From an uncultured Bacilli bacterium (GTDB lineage: Bacteria > Bacillota_I > Bacilli_A > RF39 > UBA660): a DNA stretch of 5,474 bases. This document shows, one piece after another, positions 1 through 5,474 of this stretch; the first letter of the stretch is position 1, and each line of letters starts with the position of its first letter. The notes below the pieces were generated by a model. That model did not search any database, was not told the DNA's origin, and saw only the letters and a list, made by a program, of their open reading frames with translations. Location of the stretch: positions 1 through 5,474 of the forward strand of contig CANQHT010000079.1 of NCBI GenBank assembly GCA_947623705.1, in the 5' to 3' direction. The position numbers and the translations under genes were made by a program.

Positions 1-1
1 G

Positions 2-730
2 GGTGGTGGTTCCATTGAAGATTTATGGGCCTTTAATGAAGAGTGTGTTGCCCGGGCCATTTATAATGCTAAAACCCCAATTATCAGTGCTGTTGGTCAT
101 GAACCTGATTTTACGATTGCGGATTTTGTCGCTGACTTAAGAGCACCCACTCCAACTGGAGCTGCCGAAATGGCCGTGCCAACCGTTAGTGATATCAATA
201 ATTTACTTAATCAATATAAAATTCGCTTAAATAGATATATTAAAAATTTAATAAATACTAAATTTATTGAACTAAGAAATTTAAGAAATTCTTTTGTCTT
301 AAAAAATCCTTTAAGTCTATATGAAATGAAAGAACAAACTTTAGATAAATTAATGGATAACTTAAATCGTAATATTATAAATATTTTAGAAATTAAAAGA
401 CATAATTTAGAAATCAATATAAATAAAGCTAAAATGTTAAATCCCAATAATTTAATTCAAAATAATAAAAACACTTTAAAAGAATTAGTTAGTAAATTAA
501 ATAATATTATGGATAAAAATTTAACTAACTTACAATACAATTTAGATTATTTAATTAATACCTTAAAACTAGTTAATCCTTTAAATATTTTAAGTAATGG
601 TTATTCTTTAGTTAGAAAAGATAATAAAGTAATAAAAAGCTACAATGATTTAAATATTGGTGATATAATAAATATTAAATTTCATGAAGGCGAAATTTTA
701 AGTGAAGTAAAGGAGAAAAAGAATGAATAA
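2..730 (+). CDS. xseA: Exodeoxyribonuclease VII large subunit, C-terminal 242 residues (5' end outside the window)
   Basis: Catalytic subunit of exonuclease VII, a cytoplasmic nuclease that degrades single-stranded DNA from both ends to short oligonucleotides. The frame is open from base 2, so the Met codon at 170 is internal and the true start lies upstream. The first 60 visible residues hold the family's catalytic-core signature: GGGSIEDLWAFNE, then ISAVGHEPDFTIADF, then ADLRAPTPTGAAE. The His and Asp of GHExD match the catalytic pair known in E. coli XseA (H238 and D241). The residue between them is Pro, where Thr is usual. Visible residues about 62-190 are a long, Asn/Lys/Leu-rich helical stretch, the expected coiled coil that binds XseB. 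The C-terminal end (NPLNILSNGYSLV, then GDIINIKFHEGEI) matches the family's closing beta segment. The stop overlaps the next gene by 8 bases. GC content drops sharply after about base 185. Identification is secure. Confidence 0.96.
   Translation, partial: GGGSIEDLWAFNEECVARAIYNAKTPIISAVGHEPDFTIADFVADLRAPTPTGAAEMAVPTVSDINNLLNQYKIRLNRYIKNLINTKFIELRNLRNSFVLKNPLSLYEMKEQTLDKLMDNLNRNIINILEIKRHNLEININKAKMLNPNNLIQNNKNTLKELVSKLNNIMDKNLTNLQYNLDYLINTLKLVNPLNILSNGYSLVRKDNKVIKSYNDLNIGDIINIKFHEGEILSEVKEKKNE
710..715 (+). promoter_or_regulatory. Ribosome binding site of the gene at 723
   Basis: AAGGAG lies inside the last codons of xseA, 7 bases before the ATG at 723. It decides that start over the next in-frame Met (residue 29), which has no comparable site. 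Because the start codon precedes the xseA stop, translational coupling with xseA is likely (inference). Confidence 0.75.
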
Positions 731-1430
731 GTATGATATAGTATTTAATGAATTGTATCAGGAGTTACAAGAAGAGAAAGAAACAAAAGCGTGCATTGAA
801 GGAAATATGTATAAGCAACGGGATTATGCTAAAGAAATAGCCAAAAGAATAGATGAATCTGAAGAAAAAATAGATAATTTAAACCATATTTTATATGTTA
901 TAGGACATTTCAAAAGTTTAACTAAATTATCTAAAATAAAAGCAATTACTATTGGCCTTTTAGCTACCTGTATCATGGGAGTTGGGGCTACATCTTTAGC
1001 TAATGTTATTCAAGATGGAATTACAATGAACTTAGCCAATATTTTATTTGTCTTAAGTAGTTGTTTTGGTATAACTTTAGGTGGTGGTTATTACTGTTCC
1101 ACAAGAGGTGCTGGTGACTATCTTAAAATATATAATGAAAATAAAGATAATATCGATGAAATAAAAAAAGAACTAGATCAAGAAACTGAAAAATTTATGC
1201 TATTATGTAGTGATAGAAAAGCGATAAATGAATTTTTACTGGAATTACAAGAAGAATTAAAATTGAGTAATGCCGAAATAAAAGAATTAGAGGCTAAAAT
1301 AGAAATGATTAGTAATAAAAAGATGTTTGCTTTAGCAGCTCTTGCAACTGATCCTTTAATTGAAGAACGACTTGATAAAGTCTATAGTCATGATTCTGAA
1401 GTACAAAATATTTTAAAAAGAAAGAAATAG
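723..1430 (+). CDS. Unrecognised protein with two membrane helices between coiled-coil arms, encoded between xseA and xseB
   Basis: I do not recognise the family. The 235-residue protein has four visible parts. Residues 1-60 are a charged, Glu/Lys-rich helical arm. Residues about 74-95 are a hydrophobic segment (ITIGLLATCIMGVGATSLAN). A very short loop leads to a second hydrophobic segment at about 103-123, ending in a Gly-rich TLGGGYY. Residues about 134-200 are a second strongly heptad-like Glu/Lys/Leu arm, followed by a shorter helical tail. Lysines just before the first helix (K65, K68, K71, K73) suggest both arms lie in the cytoplasm, giving a membrane hairpin with two cytosolic coiled coils (inference). 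There is no signal peptide, nucleotide-binding motif or catalytic motif. It overlaps xseA by 8 bases and ends 11 bases before xseB, so it is very probably co-transcribed with both. Codon use resembles its neighbours, so nothing marks it as a recent arrival. A role in tethering or regulating exonuclease VII is only a guess from position. Confidence 0.88.
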   Translation: MNKYDIVFNELYQELQEEKETKACIEGNMYKQRDYAKEIAKRIDESEEKIDNLNHILYVIGHFKSLTKLSKIKAITIGLLATCIMGVGATSLANVIQDGITMNLANILFVLSSCFGITLGGGYYCSTRGAGDYLKIYNENKDNIDEIKKELDQETEKFMLLCSDRKAINEFLLELQEELKLSNAEIKELEAKIEMISNKKMFALAALATDPLIEERLDKVYSHDSEVQNILKRKK

Positions 1431-1434
1431 GAGG
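1429..1434 (+). promoter_or_regulatory. Ribosome binding site of xseB
   Basis: A perfect AGGAGG sits 7 bases before the xseB ATG and overlaps the TAG stop of the preceding gene. This supports tight coupling of the two genes. Confidence 0.8.
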
Positions 1435-1441
1435 AATAAAA

Positions 1442-1669
1442 ATGGAGAAAGAAGAAAAAACATTTGAAGAAAATTTAAAAGATTTAGAATTTTTAGTTAA
1501 AGAATTAGAGGCCGGTAATGTACCTTTAGAAGATGCCATTAATAAATATACTGATGCTATGAATTTAGCTAAAAATTGTAGTGAAAAATTAAATAATGCC
1601 ACAGCGAAAGTTAATAAAATATTAGCTAGTGATGGTGAATTAAAAGATTTTGAAGTTAAGGAAGATTAA
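1442..1669 (+). CDS. xseB: Exodeoxyribonuclease VII small subunit
   Basis: Non-catalytic partner of XseA. Several small subunits bind the large subunit's coiled-coil region to form active exonuclease VII. The 75-residue length fits the family (about 80 in E. coli). The sequence shows the family pattern FEENLKDLEFLVKELEAG (residues 8-25), then the conserved turn NVPLEDAINKYTDAM (26-40), then a second helix with AKNCSEKLNNATAKVNKI (44-61): a two-helix hairpin. The start is fixed by the AGGAGG site. It is the last gene of the cluster. In many Firmicutes xseB is followed directly by an isoprenoid synthase gene (ispA), but here a probable terminator and a 142-base gap follow. Confidence 0.95.
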   Translation: MEKEEKTFEENLKDLEFLVKELEAGNVPLEDAINKYTDAMNLAKNCSEKLNNATAKVNKILASDGELKDFEVKED

Positions 1670-1682
1670 ATTCTTCTTTTTT
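1658..1682 (+). terminator. Weak intrinsic terminator after xseB
   Basis: AAGGAAGA (1658-1665) pairs with TCTTCTTT (1672-1679) around a 6-base loop, with one G-T pair. The T run spans 1677-1682, partly inside the stem. The 5' arm lies in the last codons of xseB. The stem is AT-rich, so termination may be partial. Confidence 0.5.
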
Positions 1683-1726
1683 AATGTTTAAATATTTATA
1701 TATTGCCTAAACTAATAATGTTAAAT

Positions 1727-1741
1727 TTTGTAAAATACAAA
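1727..1741. promoter_or_regulatory. 15-base palindrome upstream of the promoter (possible operator)
   Basis: TTTGTA-AAA-TACAAA is a perfect 6+3+6 inverted repeat in the xseB to surface-protein gap, 21 bases before the -35 box. It abuts a second palindrome. There is no T run after it, so a protein-binding site is more likely than a terminator. The binding factor is unknown, and chance palindromes are common in AT-rich DNA. Confidence 0.35.
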
Positions 1742-1755
1742 CTAAAAATTTAGTT
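1740..1755. promoter_or_regulatory. 16-base palindrome just upstream of the -35 box (possible operator)
   Basis: AACTAAA-AA-TTTAGTT is a perfect 7+2+7 inverted repeat. It shares two bases with the preceding palindrome and ends 7 bases before the proposed -35 box, a position suited to an activator or upstream repressor site (inference). Confidence 0.35.
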
Positions 1756-1762
1756 AAAAGTA

Positions 1763-1791
1763 TTGCAAATAAAAAGTTAGAGGACTAGAAT
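1763..1791 (+). promoter_or_regulatory. Sigma-A-like promoter of the surface-protein gene
   Basis: TTGCAA (1763-1768) and TAGAAT (1786-1791) are separated by exactly 17 bases; they match the -35 and -10 consensus at 4/6 and 5/6. Transcription would start near 1798. That leaves a short leader of about 14 bases carrying the GAAGG/AGG ribosome-binding region before the ATG at 1812. The upstream terminator and 142-base gap also suggest a separate transcription unit. Confidence 0.6.
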
Positions 1792-1811
1792 AAAATTGAA
1801 GGTAGGTTAGG

Positions 1812-3089
1812 ATGAAAAGTAAAAAAGATTATAAAGCTTTGCTTTATATAATTATTATAATAATTATTTTAGGTAGTGGAGTAGCGGTTGGAGCATATTT
1901 ATATGTGAAAGATAAGAATGAAAAAGTTGAAGAGAAGAATGCCGAAGTTGAAAAACGAAATAAAGAAATTACAGAAATAAGAAAACAAAATAATTTGGCT
2001 TTTAAAGATTATCAACCTGATTTAGAATATTTAAGTAGTTTAAGTTATGAAGAAATAAAGGATAGTATTGTATCGCAAGATAGTTTAAAAGATAAAACCG
2101 AAATTAAAATATATGTTGATGGTGAAGAAATAAAAGATGATGCGATAATTTCTTTGGAAGAAGTTAAAACTTATGAGGTAAAAATTGATTTATTATACGA
2201 CTATTTTTATGAAGAAAATGGAGAAACTAAATCTGAACAAATCAAGAATTCTAAAACATTTGCCATTAATGTTGTCGATACAATTAAGCCAGTTTTAAGT
2301 GGGGTTAAAGATAAAACTATTACGGTTGGCGATAAATTAGATATCTTAAGTGGGATAACAGCAACGGATGAAAAAGAAGGCTCTTTAGAAGTTAAATATG
2401 AAGGAGAAGTTAATACAAGTAAAGCCGGTACTTATAAAGTAAAGATTTATGCTGAAGATAAAAATGGTAATAGAGTAGAACAAGAAATGACTATTACAGT
2501 TAAAACGAAAGCAACTACTACTAAACCTAGTACGGGTACAACTACGAAACCAAGTACTGGAACAACTACTACCCCTAGCACAGGTTCATCTACTAAACCA
2601 AGTACAACACCAACTTGTGATGTAACTAATGCGGTATTACAAAAAAGAGGTTATAAGCCAACACAAGATAAAGATGCTTGCAGTAAAAATAAACAAGCTA
2701 CTGAAATTGCTCAAAAAGTAGCTAATGAAGTATTAGCCAAAGGCTATACGACAGATTTAGAAAAAGTTGATGCTGCCGCTAAAAAAGTATCAGAATATTA
2801 TCAAATGGGTTATCATGTTGAAGAAGGTTTTGATTATCGTACTCCTTATGGTGTATTTGTAACTCATACAGCTTCTTGTGCCGGTTGTACTAGAGCTTTA
2901 ATTCAAGTTTTAGAATTAATGGGCTTTAAAAATTTAACCCACGCTAATGAAAATGGTTGGACACATCAATGGGTAATCCTTGAAATGGATGGCCAAAAAG
3001 GTTTTGCGGAAGCCCAATTAGGTTTTGCTGGTTATGGCTGTCATGAAGTTGATGATAGTCCCGAATGTATGAATCCTGAAAGTAATTAA
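1812..3089 (+). CDS. Membrane-anchored extracellular protein: Ig-like domain, Thr/Pro repeat linker, transglutaminase-like domain
   Basis: 425 residues. A lysine-rich N-terminus precedes one hydrophobic helix (about 9-32, with a run of isoleucines). There is no clear cleavage site and no LPXTG, so it is probably an uncleaved anchor with the rest outside the cell. Residues 33-62 are a charged helical stalk. Residues about 64-153 are a beta-rich region, possibly a diverged Ig fold. Residues about 155-231 (DTIKPVLSG, then AGTYKVKIYAEDKNGN) resemble bacterial Ig-like domains of the DUF5011/Cry22-like type. Residues 235-268 are TTTKPSTG-type repeats. The C-terminal domain resembles the transglutaminase/papain fold: SCAGCTRALIQVLELMGF fits the catalytic-Cys helix (C356 best placed, 15 before G371), and THQWV gives H385. 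The acid position 15 residues after the His is Glu (E400), not the usual Asp. Six cysteines all lie in the C-terminal part (269, 290, 356, 359, 410, 419). Protein cross-linking or peptide cleavage at the cell surface is plausible; the substrate is unknown. Confidence 0.85.
   Translation: MKSKKDYKALLYIIIIIIILGSGVAVGAYLYVKDKNEKVEEKNAEVEKRNKEITEIRKQNNLAFKDYQPDLEYLSSLSYEEIKDSIVSQDSLKDKTEIKIYVDGEEIKDDAIISLEEVKTYEVKIDLLYDYFYEENGETKSEQIKNSKTFAINVVDTIKPVLSGVKDKTITVGDKLDILSGITATDEKEGSLEVKYEGEVNTSKAGTYKVKIYAEDKNGNRVEQEMTITVKTKATTTKPSTGTTTKPSTGTTTTPSTGSSTKPSTTPTCDVTNAVLQKRGYKPTQDKDACSKNKQATEIAQKVANEVLAKGYTTDLEKVDAAAKKVSEYYQMGYHVEEGFDYRTPYGVFVTHTASCAGCTRALIQVLELMGFKNLTHANENGWTHQWVILEMDGQKGFAEAQLGFAGYGCHEVDDSPECMNPESN
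2514..2612 (+). repeat. 24-base in-frame repeats encoding a Thr/Pro/Ser linker
   Basis: About four degenerate copies of an 8-residue unit, TTTKPSTG, TTTKPSTG, TTTTPSTG, SSTKPST, separate the Ig-like domain from the C-terminal domain. Synonymous third-base differences between copies indicate protein-level constraint rather than very recent duplication. Such linkers act as extended spacers through the cell wall and are frequent O-glycosylation targets (family knowledge, not shown here). Confidence 0.85.
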
Positions 3090-3106
3090 TTTACTTTCTT
3101 TTTTTT
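3078..3106 (+). terminator. Intrinsic terminator after the surface-protein gene
   Basis: GAAAGTAA (3078-3085) pairs perfectly with TTACTTTC (3091-3098) around a 5-base loop and is followed by eight T. The loop contains the stop codon and the 5' arm is within the last codons. It separates this gene from priA. Confidence 0.8.
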
Positions 3107-3128
3107 ATAATTTATTTTATAATTTATT
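3105..3128 (+). promoter_or_regulatory. Tandem 12-base repeat with two TATAAT boxes, probable priA promoter region
   Basis: TTATAATTTATT occurs twice in a row, each copy holding a perfect -10 hexamer (3106-3111 and 3118-3123). No convincing -35 box lies 16-18 bases upstream of either, since that space is the preceding terminator. Because a terminator precedes priA, a promoter is expected in this 54-base gap. Which box is used cannot be told, and AT-rich chance is possible. Confidence 0.4.
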
Positions 3129-3130
3129 TA

Positions 3131-3138
3131 GAAGGAGA
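3131..3138 (+). promoter_or_regulatory. Ribosome binding site of priA
   Basis: GAAGGAGA ends 5 bases before the ATG at 3144, a strong match to the 16S rRNA 3' end that fixes the start. Confidence 0.8.
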
Positions 3139-3143
3139 CTATT

Positions 3144-5330
3144 ATGTTTGCTAAAGTATTAATTGAATATCCAACTAAAAAAATTGATAAATATTTTACT
3201 TATAAAGTACCTGAAATTTTACAAAGTATAATAAAAAAAGGGATGAAGGTGCAAATACCTTTTGGTAATAAAGTAATAAATGGTTTTGTTATGGATATTA
3301 CAAATACTTATGCAGAAGATTATGAACTTAAAGAAATAGTAGATATTACCGATAAAGAAATAGTTTTAGATGAAGAGCTAATTAAATTAGGCTTATACAT
3401 AAAAGAAAAAACTTTATGTCCTTTAATAAGTGCTTATCAAGCTATGCTTCCAAGTTCCCTAAAAATAAAAGATCAAAAGACTAATTATAATTTTTATAAA
3501 ACTTATTTAGTACTAAATCAAAGTATTGAAGAAACTAAGAAGTATTTAGAAGGCTATAAAAAAGTTAATTATCAAAGTGAATTATTAAATGATTTACTTA
3601 TAAATAATAAAGTTTTAAAAAGTAATTATGGTGCACAAGTTGTTAAAGCCTTAAAAGATAAAGAATTAATTAAAGAAGTTAAAGAACAAGAATACAGGAT
3701 TAATAAAAAAATAGAAGAAGGCGTTAAAAAACACAAATTAAATGAAGAACAAGAATTGGCTTATCAAAAAGTCAAAGAATGCCAAGAATATAAGACATTC
3801 TTACTTGAAGGAATTACCGGCTCAGGAAAAACGGAAGTTTATTTAAATTTAATTCAAAATGTTATTGATAAAGGCAAAACGGCGATAATGCTTGTGCCTG
3901 AGATTACTTTAACGATGCAAATTGTCGATCGCTTTTATGAATGGTTTGGAAGCAAGGTGGCAATATTCCATAGTGCCTTATCTAATGGCGAAAAATATGA
4001 TGAATATTTAAAAATAATTCGGGGAGAAGTATCTGTAGTTGTGGGAACTCGTTCCGCGATATTTACGCCTTTAAAAAATATTGGCTTAATTATTATCGAT
4101 GAAGAACATAGTGATACCTTTAAACAAGAAAATATGCCAAGATATAATGCGAAAGATGTGGCAATTTTTAGGGCAAAGTATCATAATTGCCCTCTTGTTT
4201 TAGGAAGTGCGACGCCAACGCTTGAATCGAAAGCTAGGGCTTTAAAAAATGTTTTTGAGCCAATATATTTACATAAAAGAGCTGGTGCCGGTACTTTACC
4301 AAATGTTAAAATTGTAAATATGCTTGATGAAGTTAAAAAACATAATTTTATTTTTAGTGATGAATTAATTGCAAGTTTAGAAAATGTTTTAGGTAGTGGT
4401 GAACAAGCTATTATTTTACTTAACCGAAGAGGGTACTCAACAACTATTAATTGTTCTAATTGTGGTTTTACTTATAAATGTCCGAATTGTGATATTACTT
4501 TAACTTATCATAAATCAACGAATAACTTACGTTGTCATTATTGTGGTTATACAACAAAAAGAGAAGATAAATGTCCGAATTGTCATGAAGATAGTTTAAA
4601 TTACTTAGGTCTTGGTACGGAAAAAGTCGAATTAGAACTGCAAAAGAAATTACCTGATGCTAAAATAGTGCGGATGGACCAAGATACAACAAGTAAAAAG
4701 GGAGCTCATGAAAAAATAATCAATGATTTTAAAAATGAAAAATATAACATTTTACTTGGAACCCAAATGATTAGTAAAGGACTAGATTTTCCCAAAGTTA
4801 CTTTAGTAGGAATCATCAATGCTGATAATTCTTTAAATGTTCCGGATTTCAGGAGTAATGAAAGAACTTTTGCTCTTTTATATCAAGCGAGTGGTCGGGC
4901 CGGCAGAAGTAGTTTACCAGGTAAAGTAATTATTCAAACATTTAATCCCGATAATTATGTCTTAAATTGCGTTAAAAATAATGATTTTAAAAGTTTTTTT
5001 GAATATGAAATGAATATCAGAAAAATTCTAAAATATCCGCCATATTATTATTTAGTTAGTTTAAAAGTTATTGCTAGTGATTATAATTTAGCCTTAGAAA
5101 ATGCGAATAAAGTTACTAAATATTTAAAAGATAATTTAGATAAAACTTCGATTATTTTAGGCCCAACAACCGCGAGTTTATTTAAATTCAATAATACTTA
5201 TCGTTTTCAAATTGTGATAAAATATCGTTTTGATGATAAATTAATAAATGCCTTAAAATATTTAGATAATATTTATATTAATGATAATAAAGTCAATTTA
5301 GAAATTGATATTGACCCATTACATATTTAA
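3144..5330 (+). CDS. priA: Primosomal protein N', replication-restart DNA helicase PriA
   Basis: ATP-dependent 3'-5' DNA helicase that recognises stalled or repaired forks and starts reloading of the replicative helicase. Complete at 728 residues (732 in E. coli). The N-terminal 3'-DNA-end-binding domain spans about 1-100 (FAKVLIEYP, then GMKVQIPFGNK), followed by a winged-helix region to about 190. The helicase core has Walker A GITGSGKT (223-230), LVPEITLT (250-257), TRSAIFTP (302-309), DEEH (319-322) followed by the aromatic-rich loop, and GSATPT (354-359). Eight cysteines in four CxxC pairs (437/440, 446/449, 464/467, 477/480) form the two-zinc module inserted in the second lobe. GTQMISKGLDFP (539-550) and QASGRAGR (581-588) are motifs V and VI. 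The C-terminal domain ends in the usual IDIDPL. All key residues are intact. It appears to be a single-gene unit, with terminators on both sides. Confidence 0.98.
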   Translation: MFAKVLIEYPTKKIDKYFTYKVPEILQSIIKKGMKVQIPFGNKVINGFVMDITNTYAEDYELKEIVDITDKEIVLDEELIKLGLYIKEKTLCPLISAYQAMLPSSLKIKDQKTNYNFYKTYLVLNQSIEETKKYLEGYKKVNYQSELLNDLLINNKVLKSNYGAQVVKALKDKELIKEVKEQEYRINKKIEEGVKKHKLNEEQELAYQKVKECQEYKTFLLEGITGSGKTEVYLNLIQNVIDKGKTAIMLVPEITLTMQIVDRFYEWFGSKVAIFHSALSNGEKYDEYLKIIRGEVSVVVGTRSAIFTPLKNIGLIIIDEEHSDTFKQENMPRYNAKDVAIFRAKYHNCPLVLGSATPTLESKARALKNVFEPIYLHKRAGAGTLPNVKIVNMLDEVKKHNFIFSDELIASLENVLGSGEQAIILLNRRGYSTTINCSNCGFTYKCPNCDITLTYHKSTNNLRCHYCGYTTKREDKCPNCHEDSLNYLGLGTEKVELELQKKLPDAKIVRMDQDTTSKKGAHEKIINDFKNEKYNILLGTQMISKGLDFPKVTLVGIINADNSLNVPDFRSNERTFALLYQASGRAGRSSLPGKVIIQTFNPDNYVLNCVKNNDFKSFFEYEMNIRKILKYPPYYYLVSLKVIASDYNLALENANKVTKYLKDNLDKTSIILGPTTASLFKFNNTYRFQIVIKYRFDDKLINALKYLDNIYINDNKVNLEIDIDPLHI

Positions 5331-5332
5331 TT

Positions 5333-5358
5333 AGAAAGAGTAGGCCTCTTTCTTTTTT
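5333..5358 (+). terminator. Intrinsic terminator after priA
   Basis: AGAAAGAG (5333-5340) pairs perfectly with CTCTTTCT (5346-5353) around the loop TAGGC. A T run spans 5353-5358. It begins 2 bases after the priA stop. Confidence 0.85.
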
Positions 5359-5365
5359 AGGCAAT

Positions 5366-5388
5366 AAAAAAACTAACAAGTAGTTAGT
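5366..5388 (-). terminator. Intrinsic terminator of the tRNA-Glu unit
   Basis: Read on the - strand, ACTAAC (5388-5383) pairs with GTTAGT (5377-5372) around a 5-base loop, followed by a T run (the A run at 5366-5372 on the + strand). It lies 12 bases past the tRNA 3' end, back to back with the priA terminator. Confidence 0.7.
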
Positions 5389-5400
5389 ATCTTTCTTATT

Positions 5401-5474
5401 TGGTGACCCGTACGGGATTTGAACCCATGAATGCATGCGTGAAAGGCATGTGTGTTCAACCACTTCACCAACGG
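5401..5474 (-). tRNA. tRNA-Glu (anticodon UUC), lacking about 3 bases at its 5' end
   Basis: On the - strand the cloverleaf is clear. The first visible bases CCGT belong to the acceptor arm; its 3' side ACGGGTC predicts GAC just outside the window. A D arm with GTG/CAC stem follows. The anticodon stem CATGC/GCATG encloses the loop CTTTCAC, giving anticodon TTC (5443-5441). The variable loop has 5 bases. The T arm has the loop TTCAAAT. The discriminator is A and CCA is encoded (5403-5401). The sequence closely resembles Bacillus tRNA-Glu. It reads GAA and GAG codons. Confidence 0.95.

Noticed and set aside
211..447. Minus-strand open frame within xseA
   Set aside because: It is antisense to a secure conserved gene, lacks a recognisable product, and its hydrophobic composition is what AT-rich Lys/Asn/Leu codons give when read in reverse.
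170..730. Reading xseA as a short gene starting at the ATG at 170
   Set aside because: The frame is open to base 2 and encodes the conserved XseA catalytic motif upstream of 170, so this Met is internal to a gene cut by the window edge.
1309..1602. Minus-strand open frame across the xseB start
   Set aside because: It is antisense to the end of the membrane gene and most of xseB, with no convincing ribosome binding site or domain.
1686..1712. GTTTA...TAAAC inverted repeat in the gap after xseB
   Set aside because: Only 5 bases pair around a 17-base loop, which is expected by chance in sequence this AT-rich.
4452..4587. Cluster of eight CxxC cysteines as a separate zinc-finger gene or insertion
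   Set aside because: It is the normal two-zinc module inside the PriA helicase second lobe, in frame and at the expected place.
5331..5400. Inverted repeats between priA and the tRNA as a mobile-element end or attachment site
   Set aside because: They are two ordinary intrinsic terminators in opposite orientations, each with its own T run. No direct repeat of the tRNA 3' end or integrase gene is present.
1..5474. Alternative genetic code (TGA read as Trp) as in Mollicutes
   Set aside because: All Trp positions that can be checked are TGG and every frame reads through without needing TGA. All stops are TAA or TAG. The data neither require nor show recoding.

Overview
The window is AT-rich DNA from a low-GC, probably Firmicutes/Mollicutes-like bacterium. 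Three things point there: A/T-ending codons and AGA arginines, strong AGGAG-type ribosome binding sites with short gaps, and a CCA-encoding tRNA-Glu of Bacillus type. All visible stops are TAA or TAG and Trp is written TGG. I see no sign of TGA recoding, but five genes are too few to exclude it. I cannot name a genus.

Layout, left to right. (1) An exonuclease VII cluster on the + strand: the 3' part of xseA, cut by the left edge; then an unrecognised 235-aa membrane/coiled-coil gene overlapping it by 8 bases; then xseB, closed by a weak hairpin terminator. XseA and XseB form the ssDNA nuclease exonuclease VII, and these two genes are normally neighbours, so the extra gene between them is the most unusual gene order here. 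(2) A 142-base intergenic region with two abutting palindromes and a good sigma-A-like promoter, driving a single gene. This gene encodes a membrane-anchored extracellular protein with an Ig-like domain, a Thr/Pro/Ser repeat linker and a C-terminal transglutaminase-like (papain-fold) domain. It ends in a strong intrinsic terminator. (3) priA, complete, encoding the primosomal replication-restart helicase, preceded by an AT-rich tandem repeat containing two TATAAT boxes and closed by its own terminator. (4) A tRNA-Glu(UUC) gene on the - strand, cut by the right edge, with its own terminator. Its transcription converges on priA.

Functionally, two of the three + strand units belong to DNA repair and restart (exonuclease VII and PriA). 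The middle unit is an exported surface protein with no evident link to them. No mobile element, CRISPR array, integrase or phage gene is visible. The best candidates for something undescribed are the gene between xseA and xseB and the transglutaminase-like surface protein.
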